Positions 45,328 through 54,437 of a stretch of 64,000 nucleotides of DNA are shown here, piece after piece; the first letter of the stretch is position 1; each line of letters starts with the position of its first letter. A program made the position numbers and the translations under genes. The notes beneath the pieces were generated by a model. It worked only from the letters and a program-made list of their open reading frames with translations, did not search any database and had not been told where the DNA came from. The stretch covers positions 1-64,000 of the forward strand of contig JAKOQB010000172.1 in assembly GCA_029778535.1 (NCBI GenBank). The letters run 5' to 3'. The DNA comes from Pseudomonadota bacterium. Its GTDB lineage: Bacteria; Pseudomonadota; Gammaproteobacteria; Burkholderiales; Burkholderiaceae_F.

Positions 45328-45741
45328 ATGAGCACCCCACTGACCTCGATCAAGCGCCCCGAGTTCCGCAACATCCACGTGACGCAGATCGTCCGCTACC
45401 GGTTGCCGGCCGGCGGATTCGCGTCGTTCCTGCACCGTGTCAGCGGTGCGCTGATGTTCCTCGGCTTGCCGCTCGTGCTGTGGCTGTTCGATCTGAGCTT
45501 GACGTCGGAAGCGAGCTATGCGCGGCTGTCGGCGTTCTTCTCGAACTGGTTCGTCAAGCTGATGCTGCTCGCACTGTCCTGGGCGCTGCTGCACCATCTG
45601 TGCGCCGGCGTGCGGCATCTGCTGCTCGACCTGCACATCGGAGTCGACAAGCACGCCGCGGAACGCAGCGCGTGGCTGGTCTATGTGGTCAGTCTGCCGC
45701 TGACGCTGATGGCGGCGCTCAAGCTGTTCGGAGCGTTCTAG
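45328..45741 (+). CDS. sdhC: Succinate dehydrogenase cytochrome b556 subunit
   Basis: A 137-residue membrane anchor with three helices (about 36-56, 72-93 and 110-134). LHRVSGALMF at 35-44 is the conserved start of helix 1, and H90 or H97 in HHLCAGVRHLL is the probable haem ligand. With SdhD it binds haem b and ubiquinone. It opens the sdhCDAB run; the 99-base gap after gntR may hold a second promoter. Confidence 0.95.
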   Translation: MSTPLTSIKRPEFRNIHVTQIVRYRLPAGGFASFLHRVSGALMFLGLPLVLWLFDLSLTSEASYARLSAFFSNWFVKLMLLALSWALLHHLCAGVRHLLLDLHIGVDKHAAERSAWLVYVVSLPLTLMAALKLFGAF

Positions 45742-46104
45742 ATGGCTTCCAACATCGGTTTCAAGCGCCTGGTCGTTGGCGCGCACTACGGACTGCGCGA
45801 CTGGCTGGCGCAGCGCCTGACCGCGGTGCTGATGGCGGTCTATGCGATCGTGTTCGGCATCTACGCGGTGTTCCTGCTGCCACCCGGATACGACGCGTGG
45901 GCCGGCGTGTTCGCGCCGCTCGCGATGAAGATCGCCACGCTGGTGGTCATGCTTGCGCTGATCTATCACGCGTGGGTCGGCATGCGCGAGATCTTCATGG
46001 ACTACCTGAAGCCGACCTGGGTTCGGCTGCTCGCGTACATGATCACGCTGCTCTGGCTTGCCGTCTGCGCGGTCTGGTCGGTCCAGATTCTGTGGAGAGT
46101 CTGA
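45742..46104 (+). CDS. sdhD: Succinate dehydrogenase membrane anchor subunit
   Basis: A 120-residue second anchor with three membrane helices. [20 protein letters not shown] and [14 protein letters not shown] (near 74-87) are the family marks; the histidine of the latter is close to the haem. It begins directly after the sdhC stop with no gap. Confidence 0.94.
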   Translation: MASNIGFKRLVVGAHYGLRDWLAQRLTAVLMAVYAIVFGIYAVFLLPPGYDAWAGVFAPLAMKIATLVVMLALIYHAWVGMREIFMDYLKPTWVRLLAYMITLLWLAVCAVWSVQILWRV

Positions 46105-46105
46105 T

Positions 46106-47872
46106 ATGACGATCGCACGACGTCGCTTCGATGCGGTGATCGTCGGCGCCGGCGGCGCAGGAATGCGCTGCGCGCTGCAGCTGGCGCAGGCGGGATTGAA
46201 CGTCGCGGTGCTGTCGAAGGTTTTTCCGACCCGCTCGCACACGGTGGCCGCGCAGGGCGGCATCGGCGCGTCGCTCGGCAACATGACCGAAGACGACTGG
46301 CTGTGGCACATGTTCGACACGGTCAAGGGCTCCGACTACCTCGGCGATCAGGACGCGATCGAGTTCATGTGCCGCGAGGCGCCGAAGGTGGTCTACGAGC
46401 TCGAGCACTTCGGCATGCCATTCGACCGCAATCCCGACGGCACGATCTACCAGCGCCCGTTCGGCGGCCACTCGGCCAACTTCGGCGAAAAGCCGGTGCC
46501 GCGCGCCTGCGCCGCGGCCGACCGCACCGGCCACGCGTTGCTGCACACGCTGTACCAGCAGAACGTCAAGGCGCGCACGCAGTTCTTCGTCGAGTGGATG
46601 GCGCTCGATCTGATCATGGATGCCGACGGCGACTGCGTCGGCGTGATCGCGCTGGAAATGGAAACCGGCGAGCCGATGATCCTGGAAGGGAAGGTCACCG
46701 TGCTCGCCACCGGCGGCGCGGGCCGCATCTGGGCCGCGTCGACCAACGCATTCATCAACACCGGCGACGGGCTGGGAATGGTGGCGCGCGCGGGCCTGCC
46801 TCTGCAGGATCTCGAGTTCTGGCAGTTTCACCCCACGGGAGTCGCGGGCGCCGGCGTGCTGATCACCGAGGGCGTGCGCGGCGAGGGCGGCTTCCTGCTG
46901 AACTGCAACGGCGAACGCTTCATGGAGCGCTACGCGCCGACGCTGAAGGATCTGGCGCCGCGCGATTTCGTGTCGCGCTCGATGGACCAGGAGATCAAGG
47001 AAGGGCGCGGTTGCGGCGAGCACAAGGACCACGTGCTGCTGAAGCTCGACCACCTCGGCGCCGACATGATCACGAAGCGGCTGCCTTCGATCCGGGAGAT
47101 CGCGATCAAGTTCGCCAACGTCGATCCCATCAAGGAGCCGATCCCGGTCGTGCCGACGATCCATTATCAGATGGGCGGCATCCCGGCCAACTACCACGGT
47201 CAGGTCGTGGTGCCGAGGGGGGGCAACCCCGCCGCGGTCGTCGGCGGGCTGTACGCGATCGGCGAATGCTCGTGCGTCAGCGTGCACGGCGCCAACCGGC
47301 TCGGCACCAATTCGCTGCTCGACCTGATCGTGTTCGGCCGCTCGGCCGGCAACCACATCGCCGAGACCCTGAAGAAGGAACCGCGCGAGAACAAGCCGCT
47401 GCCGAAAGGCGCCGGCGACGCGACGCTGGCGCGGCTGGCCGCGCTCGACGCGCGCGCCAGCGGCGAGCGGGTGCAGGACGTCGCCAACGGCATCCGCAAG
47501 TCGATGCAAGCGCACTGCGGCGTGTTCCGTACCGGCAAGCTGCTCGACGAGGGCGTGGCGCAGATCATGAAGCTCGGCGAGCGCGCGAAGAACGTCGTGA
47601 TCTCCGACAAGTCGAAGGTGTTCAACACCGCGCGCATCGAGGCGCTCGAGCTGCACAACCTGGTCGAGACCGCGAAGGCCACGATCGTGTCGGCCGCCGC
47701 GCGCACCGAGAGCCGTGGCGCGCACGCGCGCGACGACTATCCGGAACGCGACGACGCCAACTGGATCAAACATACGCTGTGGTACTCCGAAGGCAATCGT
47801 CTGGCGTACAAGCCGGTCAACATGAAGCCGCTGACGGTCGAGACCTTCGTGCCGAAGAAGCGCACGTTCTGA
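46106..47872 (+). CDS. sdhA: Succinate dehydrogenase flavoprotein subunit
   Basis: A 588-residue FAD subunit oxidising succinate to fumarate. [14 protein letters not shown] near 11-24 is the FAD motif, [17 protein letters not shown] near 44-60 carries the histidine that binds FAD covalently, and [21 protein letters not shown] near 242 is the substrate site, quoted here in part as HPTGVAGAG. The ATG follows GTGGAGAG. The frame remains open upstream into sdhD but has no start signal there. Confidence 0.97.
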   Translation: MTIARRRFDAVIVGAGGAGMRCALQLAQAGLNVAVLSKVFPTRSHTVAAQGGIGASLGNMTEDDWLWHMFDTVKGSDYLGDQDAIEFMCREAPKVVYELEHFGMPFDRNPDGTIYQRPFGGHSANFGEKPVPRACAAADRTGHALLHTLYQQNVKARTQFFVEWMALDLIMDADGDCVGVIALEMETGEPMILEGKVTVLATGGAGRIWAASTNAFINTGDGLGMVARAGLPLQDLEFWQFHPTGVAGAGVLITEGVRGEGGFLLNCNGERFMERYAPTLKDLAPRDFVSRSMDQEIKEGRGCGEHKDHVLLKLDHLGADMITKRLPSIREIAIKFANVDPIKEPIPVVPTIHYQMGGIPANYHGQVVVPRGGNPAAVVGGLYAIGECSCVSVHGANRLGTNSLLDLIVFGRSAGNHIAETLKKEPRENKPLPKGAGDATLARLAALDARASGERVQDVANGIRKSMQAHCGVFRTGKLLDEGVAQIMKLGERAKNVVISDKSKVFNTARIEALELHNLVETAKATIVSAAARTESRGAHARDDYPERDDANWIKHTLWYSEGNRLAYKPVNMKPLTVETFVPKKRTF

Positions 47873-47885
47873 CGGGAATCACCGC

Positions 47886-48641
47886 ATGACTGCCAGTTCC
47901 GCCCCCGAAGCCAACGCCGTCGCCGCCGCCGGCGGGCGCGTGGTGAAGTTCGAGATCTACCGCTACGACCCGGACCGCGACGCCAGGCCGTACATGCAGA
48001 AGGTCGAGGTGCGGCTGCAGCCGGCCGACAAGATGCTGCTCGACGCGCTGATGCGGCTCAAGGCCGATTTCGACGACAGCGTTGCGTTCCGCCGTTCGTG
48101 CCGCGAGGGCGTGTGCGGATCGGACGCGATGAACGTCAACGGCAAGAACCGGCTGGCGTGCGTCACGAATCTCAACGAGCTGAAGGAGCCGATCGTCCTG
48201 AAGCCGCTGCCCGGGCTGCCGGTGATCCGCGACCTGATCGTCGACATGACGCAGTTCTTCAAGCAGTACCACTCGATCAAGCCGTACCTGATCAACGACA
48301 CGCCGCCGCCGGAGAAGGAGCGTCTGCAGTCGCCGGAGGAGCGCGAGGAACTGAACGGCGTGTACGAGTGCATCCTGTGCGCATGTTGCTCGACCGCCTG
48401 CCCGAGCTTTTGGTGGAACCCGGACAAGTACGTCGGCCCGGCGGGCCTGCTGCAGGCCTACCGCTTCATCGTCGACAGCCGCGACCAGGCCACCGGCGAG
48501 CGGCTCGACAATCTGAACGATCCGTATCGGCTGTTTCGCTGCCATACGATCATGAATTGCACCGATGTCTGCCCGAAGGAGCTGAATCCTGCCGCCGCGA
48601 TCGGTCGTATCAAGACGATGCTGGCGCGGCGCGCCGTCTGA
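47886..48641 (+). CDS. sdhB: Succinate dehydrogenase iron-sulfur subunit
   Basis: A 251-residue subunit with three clusters: [2Fe-2S] in SCREGVCGSDAMNVNG and its later cysteine, [4Fe-4S] in CILCACCSTACP, and [3Fe-4S] in CHTIMNCTDVCP. The first 18 residues form an alanine-rich extension not always present. It follows sdhA by 13 bases. Confidence 0.97.
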   Translation: MTASSAPEANAVAAAGGRVVKFEIYRYDPDRDARPYMQKVEVRLQPADKMLLDALMRLKADFDDSVAFRRSCREGVCGSDAMNVNGKNRLACVTNLNELKEPIVLKPLPGLPVIRDLIVDMTQFFKQYHSIKPYLINDTPPPEKERLQSPEEREELNGVYECILCACCSTACPSFWWNPDKYVGPAGLLQAYRFIVDSRDQATGERLDNLNDPYRLFRCHTIMNCTDVCPKELNPAAAIGRIKTMLARRAV

Positions 48642-48643
48642 CG

Positions 48644-48907
48644 ATGGGTGCGACGGTCGGCGACCTGGAGCGGCGCCGGCTGCGCTGGCGGGCGCGCCGC
48701 GGCCTGCTGGAAAACGACCTGCTGCTGGCGCGTTTTCTCGACCGCTGCGGCGACGGACTGAAGGACAGCGAGGCTGCGGCGCTGGCGCAACTGCTGGCGC
48801 TGCCCGACCGCGATCTTCTCGATCTTCTGCTTTCGCGCAAATGCCCCGAAGGCGGGCTCGATACGATCGCCGTGCGTGAACTGATCGAGCGCATACGAAC
48901 GGCCTGA
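48644..48907 (+). CDS. sdhE: FAD assembly factor SdhE
   Basis: An 87-residue helical protein that assists covalent flavinylation of SdhA. The [14 protein letters not shown] motif near 18-31 is a variant of the RGxxExD signature. It starts two bases after the sdhB stop, the usual place in Burkholderiales. Confidence 0.93.
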   Translation: MGATVGDLERRRLRWRARRGLLENDLLLARFLDRCGDGLKDSEAAALAQLLALPDRDLLDLLLSRKCPEGGLDTIAVRELIERIRTA

Positions 48908-48944
48908 ACTGACTGCGCCTAACCGACTCCGAAGGAAGACGACG

Positions 48945-50264
48945 ATGGCACTGACTCCCTCCAACCAGAAGGCGACGCTGACCTTCACCGACGGCACGCC
49001 GCCGCTCGACCTGCCGATCTACAAGGGCACGATCGGCCCGGACGTGATCGACATCCGGCAGCTGTACGGCAAGACCGGCAAGTTCACCTACGACCCCGGC
49101 TTCCTGTCGACCGCGTCGTGCAATTCGACCATCACCTACATCGACGGCGACAAGGGCGAGCTGCTGTACCGCGGCTATCCGATCGATCAGCTCGCCACCC
49201 AGTGCGACTTCCTGGAGGTCTGCCATTTGCTGCTGTACGGCGAGCTGCCGAACCCCGCGCAGAAGACCGAATTCACCGGGCGCGTGACCAAACACACGAT
49301 GGTCAACGAGCAGATGCAGTTCTTCCTGCGCGGCTTCCGGCGCGACGCGCACCCGATGGCGGTGATGACCGGCCTGGTCGGCGCGCTGAGCGCGTTCTAT
49401 CCGGATTCGATCAACCTGCACGATGCGCACCAGCGCGACATCTCCGCGGTGCGGCTCATTGCCAAGATGCCGACGCTGGTGGCCATGGCGTACAAGTATT
49501 CGGTCGGCCAGCCGTACATGTATCCGCGCAACGAGCTGTCGTACGCGGGCAACTTCATGCGCATGATGTTCGCCACGCCGTGCGAGGACTACAAGCCGAA
49601 CGCCGTGCTGGTGCGCGCGATGGACCGCATCTTCACGTTGCACGCCGACCACGAGCAGAACGCGTCGACCTCGACCGTGCGGCTGTGCGCGTCCAGCGGC
49701 ACCAACCCGTTCGCCGCGATCGCCGCCGGCGTGGCCTGCCTGTGGGGCCCCGCGCACGGCGGCGCCAACGAGGCGTGCCTGAACATGCTGTACGACATCC
49801 AGAGAAACGGCGGCGTGGCCAAGGTGGGCGAGTTCATCGCGCAGGTCAAGGACAAGAACTCGCACGTCAAGCTGATGGGATTCGGCCACCGCGTGTACAA
49901 GAACTACGACCCGCGCGCCAAGCTGATGCGGGAGACCTGCCACGAGGTGCTGGGCGAACTGGGCCTGCACGACGACCCGCTGTTCAAGCTGGCGCTGGCG
50001 CTGGAGAAGATCGCGCTCGAGGACGACTACTTCGTCAGCCGCAAGCTGTACCCGAACGTCGACTATTACTCCGGCATCGTGCAGAAGGCGATCGGCATCC
50101 CGGTGCCGCTGTTCACCGCCATTTTTGCGCTCGCGCGCACGGTCGGCTGGATCGCGCAACTGAACGAGATGATCGCCGATCCGGAGTACAAGATCGGGCG
50201 GCCGCGGCAGCTGTACGTCGGCAGCACGCACCGCAGGGTGCTGCCGCTGCATCAGCGGCCGTAG
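48945..50264 (+). CDS. gltA: Citrate synthase (type II)
   Basis: A 439-residue hexameric type citrate synthase. Catalytic residues are present in [26 protein letters not shown] (first histidine) and [14 protein letters not shown] (second histidine), with the active-site aspartate in [22 protein letters not shown] region (DDYF). GAAGGAAG precedes the ATG. It ends the gntR-sdh-gltA run and is followed by a hairpin terminator. Confidence 0.97.
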   Translation: MALTPSNQKATLTFTDGTPPLDLPIYKGTIGPDVIDIRQLYGKTGKFTYDPGFLSTASCNSTITYIDGDKGELLYRGYPIDQLATQCDFLEVCHLLLYGELPNPAQKTEFTGRVTKHTMVNEQMQFFLRGFRRDAHPMAVMTGLVGALSAFYPDSINLHDAHQRDISAVRLIAKMPTLVAMAYKYSVGQPYMYPRNELSYAGNFMRMMFATPCEDYKPNAVLVRAMDRIFTLHADHEQNASTSTVRLCASSGTNPFAAIAAGVACLWGPAHGGANEACLNMLYDIQRNGGVAKVGEFIAQVKDKNSHVKLMGFGHRVYKNYDPRAKLMRETCHEVLGELGLHDDPLFKLALALEKIALEDDYFVSRKLYPNVDYYSGIVQKAIGIPVPLFTAIFALARTVGWIAQLNEMIADPEYKIGRPRQLYVGSTHRRVLPLHQRP

Positions 50265-50285
50265 CTCCGAACGGCGCGCAACAGC

Positions 50286-50307
50286 AACGGCGCCGCGCGG
50301 CGCCGTT
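50286..50307. terminator. Hairpin terminator between gltA and comB
   Basis: A 9-bp perfect stem AACGGCGCC/GGCGCCGTT with loop GCGC. AA/TT ends flank it on both sides, so it can serve both convergent genes. The T run is short. Confidence 0.65.
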
Positions 50308-50314
50308 TGCATAT

Positions 50315-51004
50315 CTATGCCGGCAGTGCGGTGATCGTCAGCCTGCCGCCGCTGCGCTCGATCGGCATCGCGAAGTCGAACACGTCCACCTCGGCACAGC
50401 ACTCGAGGTCCGCGGGCGGCAGATTGGGATCGATTCCGGCGGCGAAGCGGCGGCCGAAGTCGGAGCGGCGCACGCGCGCCGCGTGCATCTCGGGCGCCGG
50501 CTGTTCGCCGCGCAGGAACGCCTCGATGCGGTCCGCGCACGCGGTGTCTTCGTCGCCGTCGCGATCGGTCCAGGTGCCGGTGACGATCAGGGTGACCGCG
50601 GGCGCGCCGAGCGCGAGCAGGTGCCGCGCGGTCGCGCGCGCGTTCACGAGGCCGGCGGCGAGGATCGTCGTCGCGCCGGCGCAGGCGGCGATGCCACGCA
50701 CGCCGCCGACCGTGTACAGGATCAGCGTACGACCGGCCACGTCGAGGCGATCGAGCCGCGACGGCGAGTTGCCGAGGTCGAAGCCGGCCACCGGTGCGCC
50801 GCCCGCCTTGGAGCCGATCGCCAGCGCGTCGGGATAGCGCCGGCGCAGCGCCGCGAGCGCTTCGATCGAATCGATCGCGACGATCGACTGCGCGCCGCGC
50901 GCGAACGCGTGCGCGGCGGTGGTGAACGCGCGCAGCACGTCGATCACAACCACCGCGCCGCGCGCCTGCCCGCAGTGGGCGAGGTCGGAGCGGAAGACCT
51001 GCAT
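50315..51004 (-). CDS. comB: 2-phosphosulfolactate phosphatase family protein (ComB)
   Basis: A 229-residue ComB-type protein. VVVIDVLRAFTTAAHAFARG near 18-37, KAGGAPVAGFDLGNSPS near 66-82 and TVGGVRGIAACAGATTILAA are the family's metal and phosphate-binding stretches. ComB releases sulfolactate from 2-phosphosulfolactate in coenzyme M or sulfolactate synthesis. No comA or comC is nearby. It starts 20 bases after the large Fe-S protein and appears to end that transcript. Confidence 0.88.
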   Translation of the reverse strand: MQVFRSDLAHCGQARGAVVVIDVLRAFTTAAHAFARGAQSIVAIDSIEALAALRRRYPDALAIGSKAGGAPVAGFDLGNSPSRLDRLDVAGRTLILYTVGGVRGIAACAGATTILAAGLVNARATARHLLALGAPAVTLIVTGTWTDRDGDEDTACADRIEAFLRGEQPAPEMHAARVRRSDFGRRFAAGIDPNLPPADLECCAEVDVFDFAMPIERSGGRLTITALPA

Positions 51005-51024
51005 CGTCCGCCCCGGGCGCGGCG

Positions 51025-53226
51025 CTACTGAAACGGCTTGGCGCGCTCGATCAGTTCGGCCAGCCCCGGCTCGTTCGGATCGCGCGGCTTGCCGGGGTGG
51101 ATGATCGCGACCTGGCACGACTCGGCCGCTTCGACGAGGTGTCGGAAGGTCCCCGCGGTGATGTCCTTGATGTAGGCCTGCTTGTTCTCGTTGTAGGCGA
51201 ACATGCGGTCGTTGATGCTGGTGCATTCGCCGCAGCTCGGGCAGCGCGCGGTCTCGATCCACGCCTCGTCCGACGGCGGCTTCTCGGCGGGCGCGGCCTC
51301 GGCCGGGGCGGCCTCGGCCGCGGCGTGCACCGCCGGCGTCGGGACCACCGCGGCGGGCCGCACGGCGCCGCGCAGGGCCTCGATCTCCTTCTGCTTCTGC
51401 GCGTCCCACGCGGCCTTCTCGCGCGCGAGCAGGCGCTCGGCATGCGAGTCGTGCACGCCGCCGTGCTCCTGCAGCCGGTGCCAGAGCAGGAGGCTCCTGC
51501 GCGTGGCGGACATCAGCCGCGCATCGACGACGACCCGGTGCAGCACATCGTCCTCGTCGACCGCGAGCAGGTACGGCACGCGCTGCGCGGCGTCGCGTTC
51601 GTTCAGCGCCAGCCAGTCCGCGGCCGGGGTCATCGTCGCGTTCCAGCTCTCGCGCGGCACGCGCGCAAAGTGGCCGGCGTAACGCGCGTCGCACAGCGCG
51701 AAGTCGGCGAACGTGAACGCGACGGGCTCGCGCGCGCGCTGCAATGCTTCGTCGGCGAACTCGACCGCGTCGAGCCGCCAGTCGCCGTCGGGTTCCGGGT
51801 TGTTCTCGAGCGAAAAGCGCGCGGCCCAGTTCTCGCCCGCGGCGGCATCGTAGGAGAAGGCCGGAAACGCGCGCGCTTCCATCGCCGCCGCCGCGGTCAG
51901 GTACGGCGGCAGCCGCGCGGCCGGTGTCGCCGTGCCGGCGAACACGGTGAAGAGCGCGGGGCCCTGGCAGGCGAGCCCGCGCGCGATCCTCTCGCGCAGC
52001 GCATACAGGTTCGAACTGGCCGACTGCAGCACGAACATGCCGCCCAGTCCCATCGCCGTCGTCGCCAGGCGGGCGCTGCGCACGCCGAAGGCGAAGTGGC
52101 CGGTGCCGATCGAGGTGTCCTCGAGCAGGTCGTCGACCAGCACCAGCACCTTGACCGGTAGGCCGGACGACAACATGTCGAGCAGGCCGGCGTTTTCCGG
52201 CGCGTCGTTGCGGCCGGGCGGGATGCACACCAGGTAATCGGGGAACAGCGCCAGCTCCGCGGCGGTCAGCGCGCGTTCGTCGAAGCGCGCGAAGAACGCG
52301 TCGTCCTTGTCCTCGACGTAGCGGCCTGCGCCTTCGAGCTCGGCGATCGCCATCGCCTTGACCAACTGCACCATCGCCGGCAGCCGCGTGCGATACGCAT
52401 CGGCCGCGGCGGCGCAGTTGTCGAAGCAGTAATCGAGCGCCGGGGTGGTCGAATCCGGACCGGGATAGAAGCCTTGCGTGCGCAGCAGCGACAGCGCCCA
52501 CTCGATCCGCTGCCGGCGCGCGGGCGGCAGTTCATCGCGCGGCGTGTTGCGGCGGATCAGCGCCGACATCAGGCGGAAGTCGAACGCGTCCGCATCGGCT
52601 CCGCCGACCGCGGCGCGCAGCGCTTCGGGACGCTGGCCGGCTTCGGAGTGAACGTACGCAGCGCGCAGGATGTCGGTCAGCTTGCGCATCAGCCGGTCGA
52701 TCTCGGCGCGGAAACGGCGCGCCTTGCCGGCCTGCGCGGCGCGCCACGCGTGCGTCAGCAGCCGCGCCGGCGCGGCCGAGTCGCAGTCGATCACCGCGCC
52801 GTCGAACTTCAGCGCCGCGGCCGTGAGCCGCAGCACCTCCTCGACTTCCGCATCGCGGCCGGCGACGCGCGCTGCGGCCTGTTCCCACAGTTCGGTGAGG
52901 CGACCGGTCACGCCGTGCGCGACCTGCCATCGAATGTCTCGTTCCAGCCGCAGCACGTGACGGCGCAGCCGCTCGCCCTCGATGCCGCGCGGCGCCAGGT
53001 CGGCGAGCAGGCGATCGACGGTGGCCGACAGCGGCGCCGCGAACTCGGGGCCGGCCGCATCGTCGATCAGCACCAGCGGATAGTCGTAGCGCAGCTTCGT
53101 CAAGTCGCGGTAGCCCGCGAGCAGCGCGGGGCGCAAGCCTTCGGCGTCGATCGGCAGCGCGTCGGCCGCGCGCTTGCCGGTCATGTGGAACAGCATCGGG
53201 TCCTGATGTGTCGCGGCCATGTCCAT
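51025..53226 (-). CDS. Unrecognised 733-residue protein with Fe-S tail, linked to an OFOR
   Basis: A large soluble protein with no signal peptide. Residues 1-400 are helical and unrecognised. Around 440-480 ARAFPAFSYDAAAGENWAAR and NNPEPDGDW recall the GYxPxxRYDP stretch of pyruvate:ferredoxin oxidoreductases. An alanine-rich linker spans about 625-655. The last 75 residues have CPSCGECTSINDRMF and a later ESCQVAIIHPG, enough for one ferredoxin-like cluster. A GAAGAGG precedes the ATG, 27 bases after korB, so it is co-expressed with the oxidoreductase. It may be an electron-accepting or regulatory partner; no function can be given. Confidence 0.72.
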   Translation of the reverse strand: MDMAATHQDPMLFHMTGKRAADALPIDAEGLRPALLAGYRDLTKLRYDYPLVLIDDAAGPEFAAPLSATVDRLLADLAPRGIEGERLRRHVLRLERDIRWQVAHGVTGRLTELWEQAAARVAGRDAEVEEVLRLTAAALKFDGAVIDCDSAAPARLLTHAWRAAQAGKARRFRAEIDRLMRKLTDILRAAYVHSEAGQRPEALRAAVGGADADAFDFRLMSALIRRNTPRDELPPARRQRIEWALSLLRTQGFYPGPDSTTPALDYCFDNCAAAADAYRTRLPAMVQLVKAMAIAELEGAGRYVEDKDDAFFARFDERALTAAELALFPDYLVCIPPGRNDAPENAGLLDMLSSGLPVKVLVLVDDLLEDTSIGTGHFAFGVRSARLATTAMGLGGMFVLQSASSNLYALRERIARGLACQGPALFTVFAGTATPAARLPPYLTAAAAMEARAFPAFSYDAAAGENWAARFSLENNPEPDGDWRLDAVEFADEALQRAREPVAFTFADFALCDARYAGHFARVPRESWNATMTPAADWLALNERDAAQRVPYLLAVDEDDVLHRVVVDARLMSATRRSLLLWHRLQEHGGVHDSHAERLLAREKAAWDAQKQKEIEALRGAVRPAAVVPTPAVHAAAEAAPAEAAPAEKPPSDEAWIETARCPSCGECTSINDRMFAYNENKQAYIKDITAGTFRHLVEAAESCQVAIIHPGKPRDPNEPGLAELIERAKPFQ

Positions 53227-53253
53227 GGCGCTTGCCTCTTCAGTGTTCCTGGA

Positions 53254-54243
53254 TCACGCCGCCTGTGCCAGGTTCTGGTCCGGCCAGATCGTGAACTTGT
53301 CGAGTTCCTTCTCCAGCCCGGCGCGGATCGCCTCCGGGGTGCGCGGTCCGCCGGCATGGCGCAGATCCTCGTAGCAGGGCACGTCGGGGTTGTGATACAG
53401 GATGCCGACCGGGATCGGGTCGATCGTCGAGGCGATCTCGCGCGCCTCGTGGATGTTCAGCGGGTCGTGCGCGCGCTGGTTCTTGTAGATGCGCGAAATC
53501 TCGCTGCTCGGCTGCAGGCCATTCTCGTGCGTCAGCAGCAGCGTCTTGCCGGGATCGTGCAGCCACGGCTCGAACATCTTCGGCAGCCACTCGGGGCAGC
53601 GCTGGATGATGCGGACGAACGAGAAACCGCGGTGGTGGAAAGCCTGGCTGATGATGTCGTACAGCAGCTCGGGGATCCAGTCCACGCCCTGGGCGACGAA
53701 GGAGACGTTCTGCACCCCGAGCGTGACCGTCAGCGGATTGAGTGCCTCGAGCACGGTACCGCGCGGCGTGGTGTTGCTCTTCATGCCGAGCGGGGAGGTC
53801 GGCGACGCCTGCTTCTTGGTCAGGCCGTAGACCTGGTTGTCGTGCAGGATCGCCGTCAGATTCATGTTGTAGCGGATCGCGTGGATCCAGTGCGCCGCGC
53901 CGATCGAGCAGCAGTCGCCGTCGCCGGTGTTGACGAACACGTGCAGGTCGGGGCGCGCCATCTTCACGCCCTCGGCGAGCGGAAACGCGCGGCCGTGGAT
54001 GCCGTGAAAGCCGTACGTCTTCATGTAGTGCGGGAAGCGGCTCGAGCAGCCGATGCCCGACACGAACACGGTGCGCTCGGGCGCGAGGTCTTCGTCGCGG
54101 CACAGCCGCTGCACGGCCGCGAGGATCGCGTTGTCGCCGCAGCCGGTGCACCAGCGCGGCACGCCGCCCTGATAGTCCTCGAGCCTGTGGTGCTCCTCGT
54201 GCAGACGGATCAGCGTCTTGGAGACGGGGATCGCCATGTCCAT
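53254..54243 (-). CDS. 2-oxoacid:ferredoxin oxidoreductase beta subunit (system 1)
   Basis: A 329-residue KorB/PorB-type subunit. CTGCGDNAIL near 32-41 gives two cluster ligands, a further cysteine lies in GIGCSSRFPHY, and NTGDGDCCSIG near 105-115 is the thiamine diphosphate site. It joins the gamma-alpha subunit in a ferredoxin-reducing 2-oxoacid decarboxylase, most likely for 2-oxoglutarate by overall similarity. An AAGGAT precedes the ATG. A palindromic repeat separates it from its partner gene upstream. Confidence 0.92.
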   Translation of the reverse strand: MDMAIPVSKTLIRLHEEHHRLEDYQGGVPRWCTGCGDNAILAAVQRLCRDEDLAPERTVFVSGIGCSSRFPHYMKTYGFHGIHGRAFPLAEGVKMARPDLHVFVNTGDGDCCSIGAAHWIHAIRYNMNLTAILHDNQVYGLTKKQASPTSPLGMKSNTTPRGTVLEALNPLTVTLGVQNVSFVAQGVDWIPELLYDIISQAFHHRGFSFVRIIQRCPEWLPKMFEPWLHDPGKTLLLTHENGLQPSSEISRIYKNQRAHDPLNIHEAREIASTIDPIPVGILYHNPDVPCYEDLRHAGGPRTPEAIRAGLEKELDKFTIWPDQNLAQAA

Positions 54244-54261
54244 GGGTGAGATCCTTCAATC

Positions 54262-54400
54262 AGTGACTCCCTCTCCCACAGCAGTGGGAGAGGGTTGGGG
54301 TGAGGGTACGAACGCATCGCCGATTGGGGCATGCGCCGCAAGTCGACATCCGAGCGCCCTCATCCCCCGCCTTCTCCCGCCGATGCGGGAGAAGGGGCCG
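54262..54400. repeat. Palindromic repeat, class C (CCCTCTCCC type), inside the OFOR operon
   Basis: CCCTCTCCCACAGCAGTGGG then AGAGGGTTGGGGTGAGGG, and about 60 bases later CCCTCATCCCCCGCCTTCTC then CCGCCGATGCGGGAGAAGGG. Each half is a hairpin and the halves pair with each other. It fills most of the 194-base gap between the alpha and beta subunit genes of system 1; I see no gene there. Confidence 0.85.
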
Positions 54401-54437
54401 AACAAGCCGTCTGTGCAGTTCATCGTGTTCATTCTTC

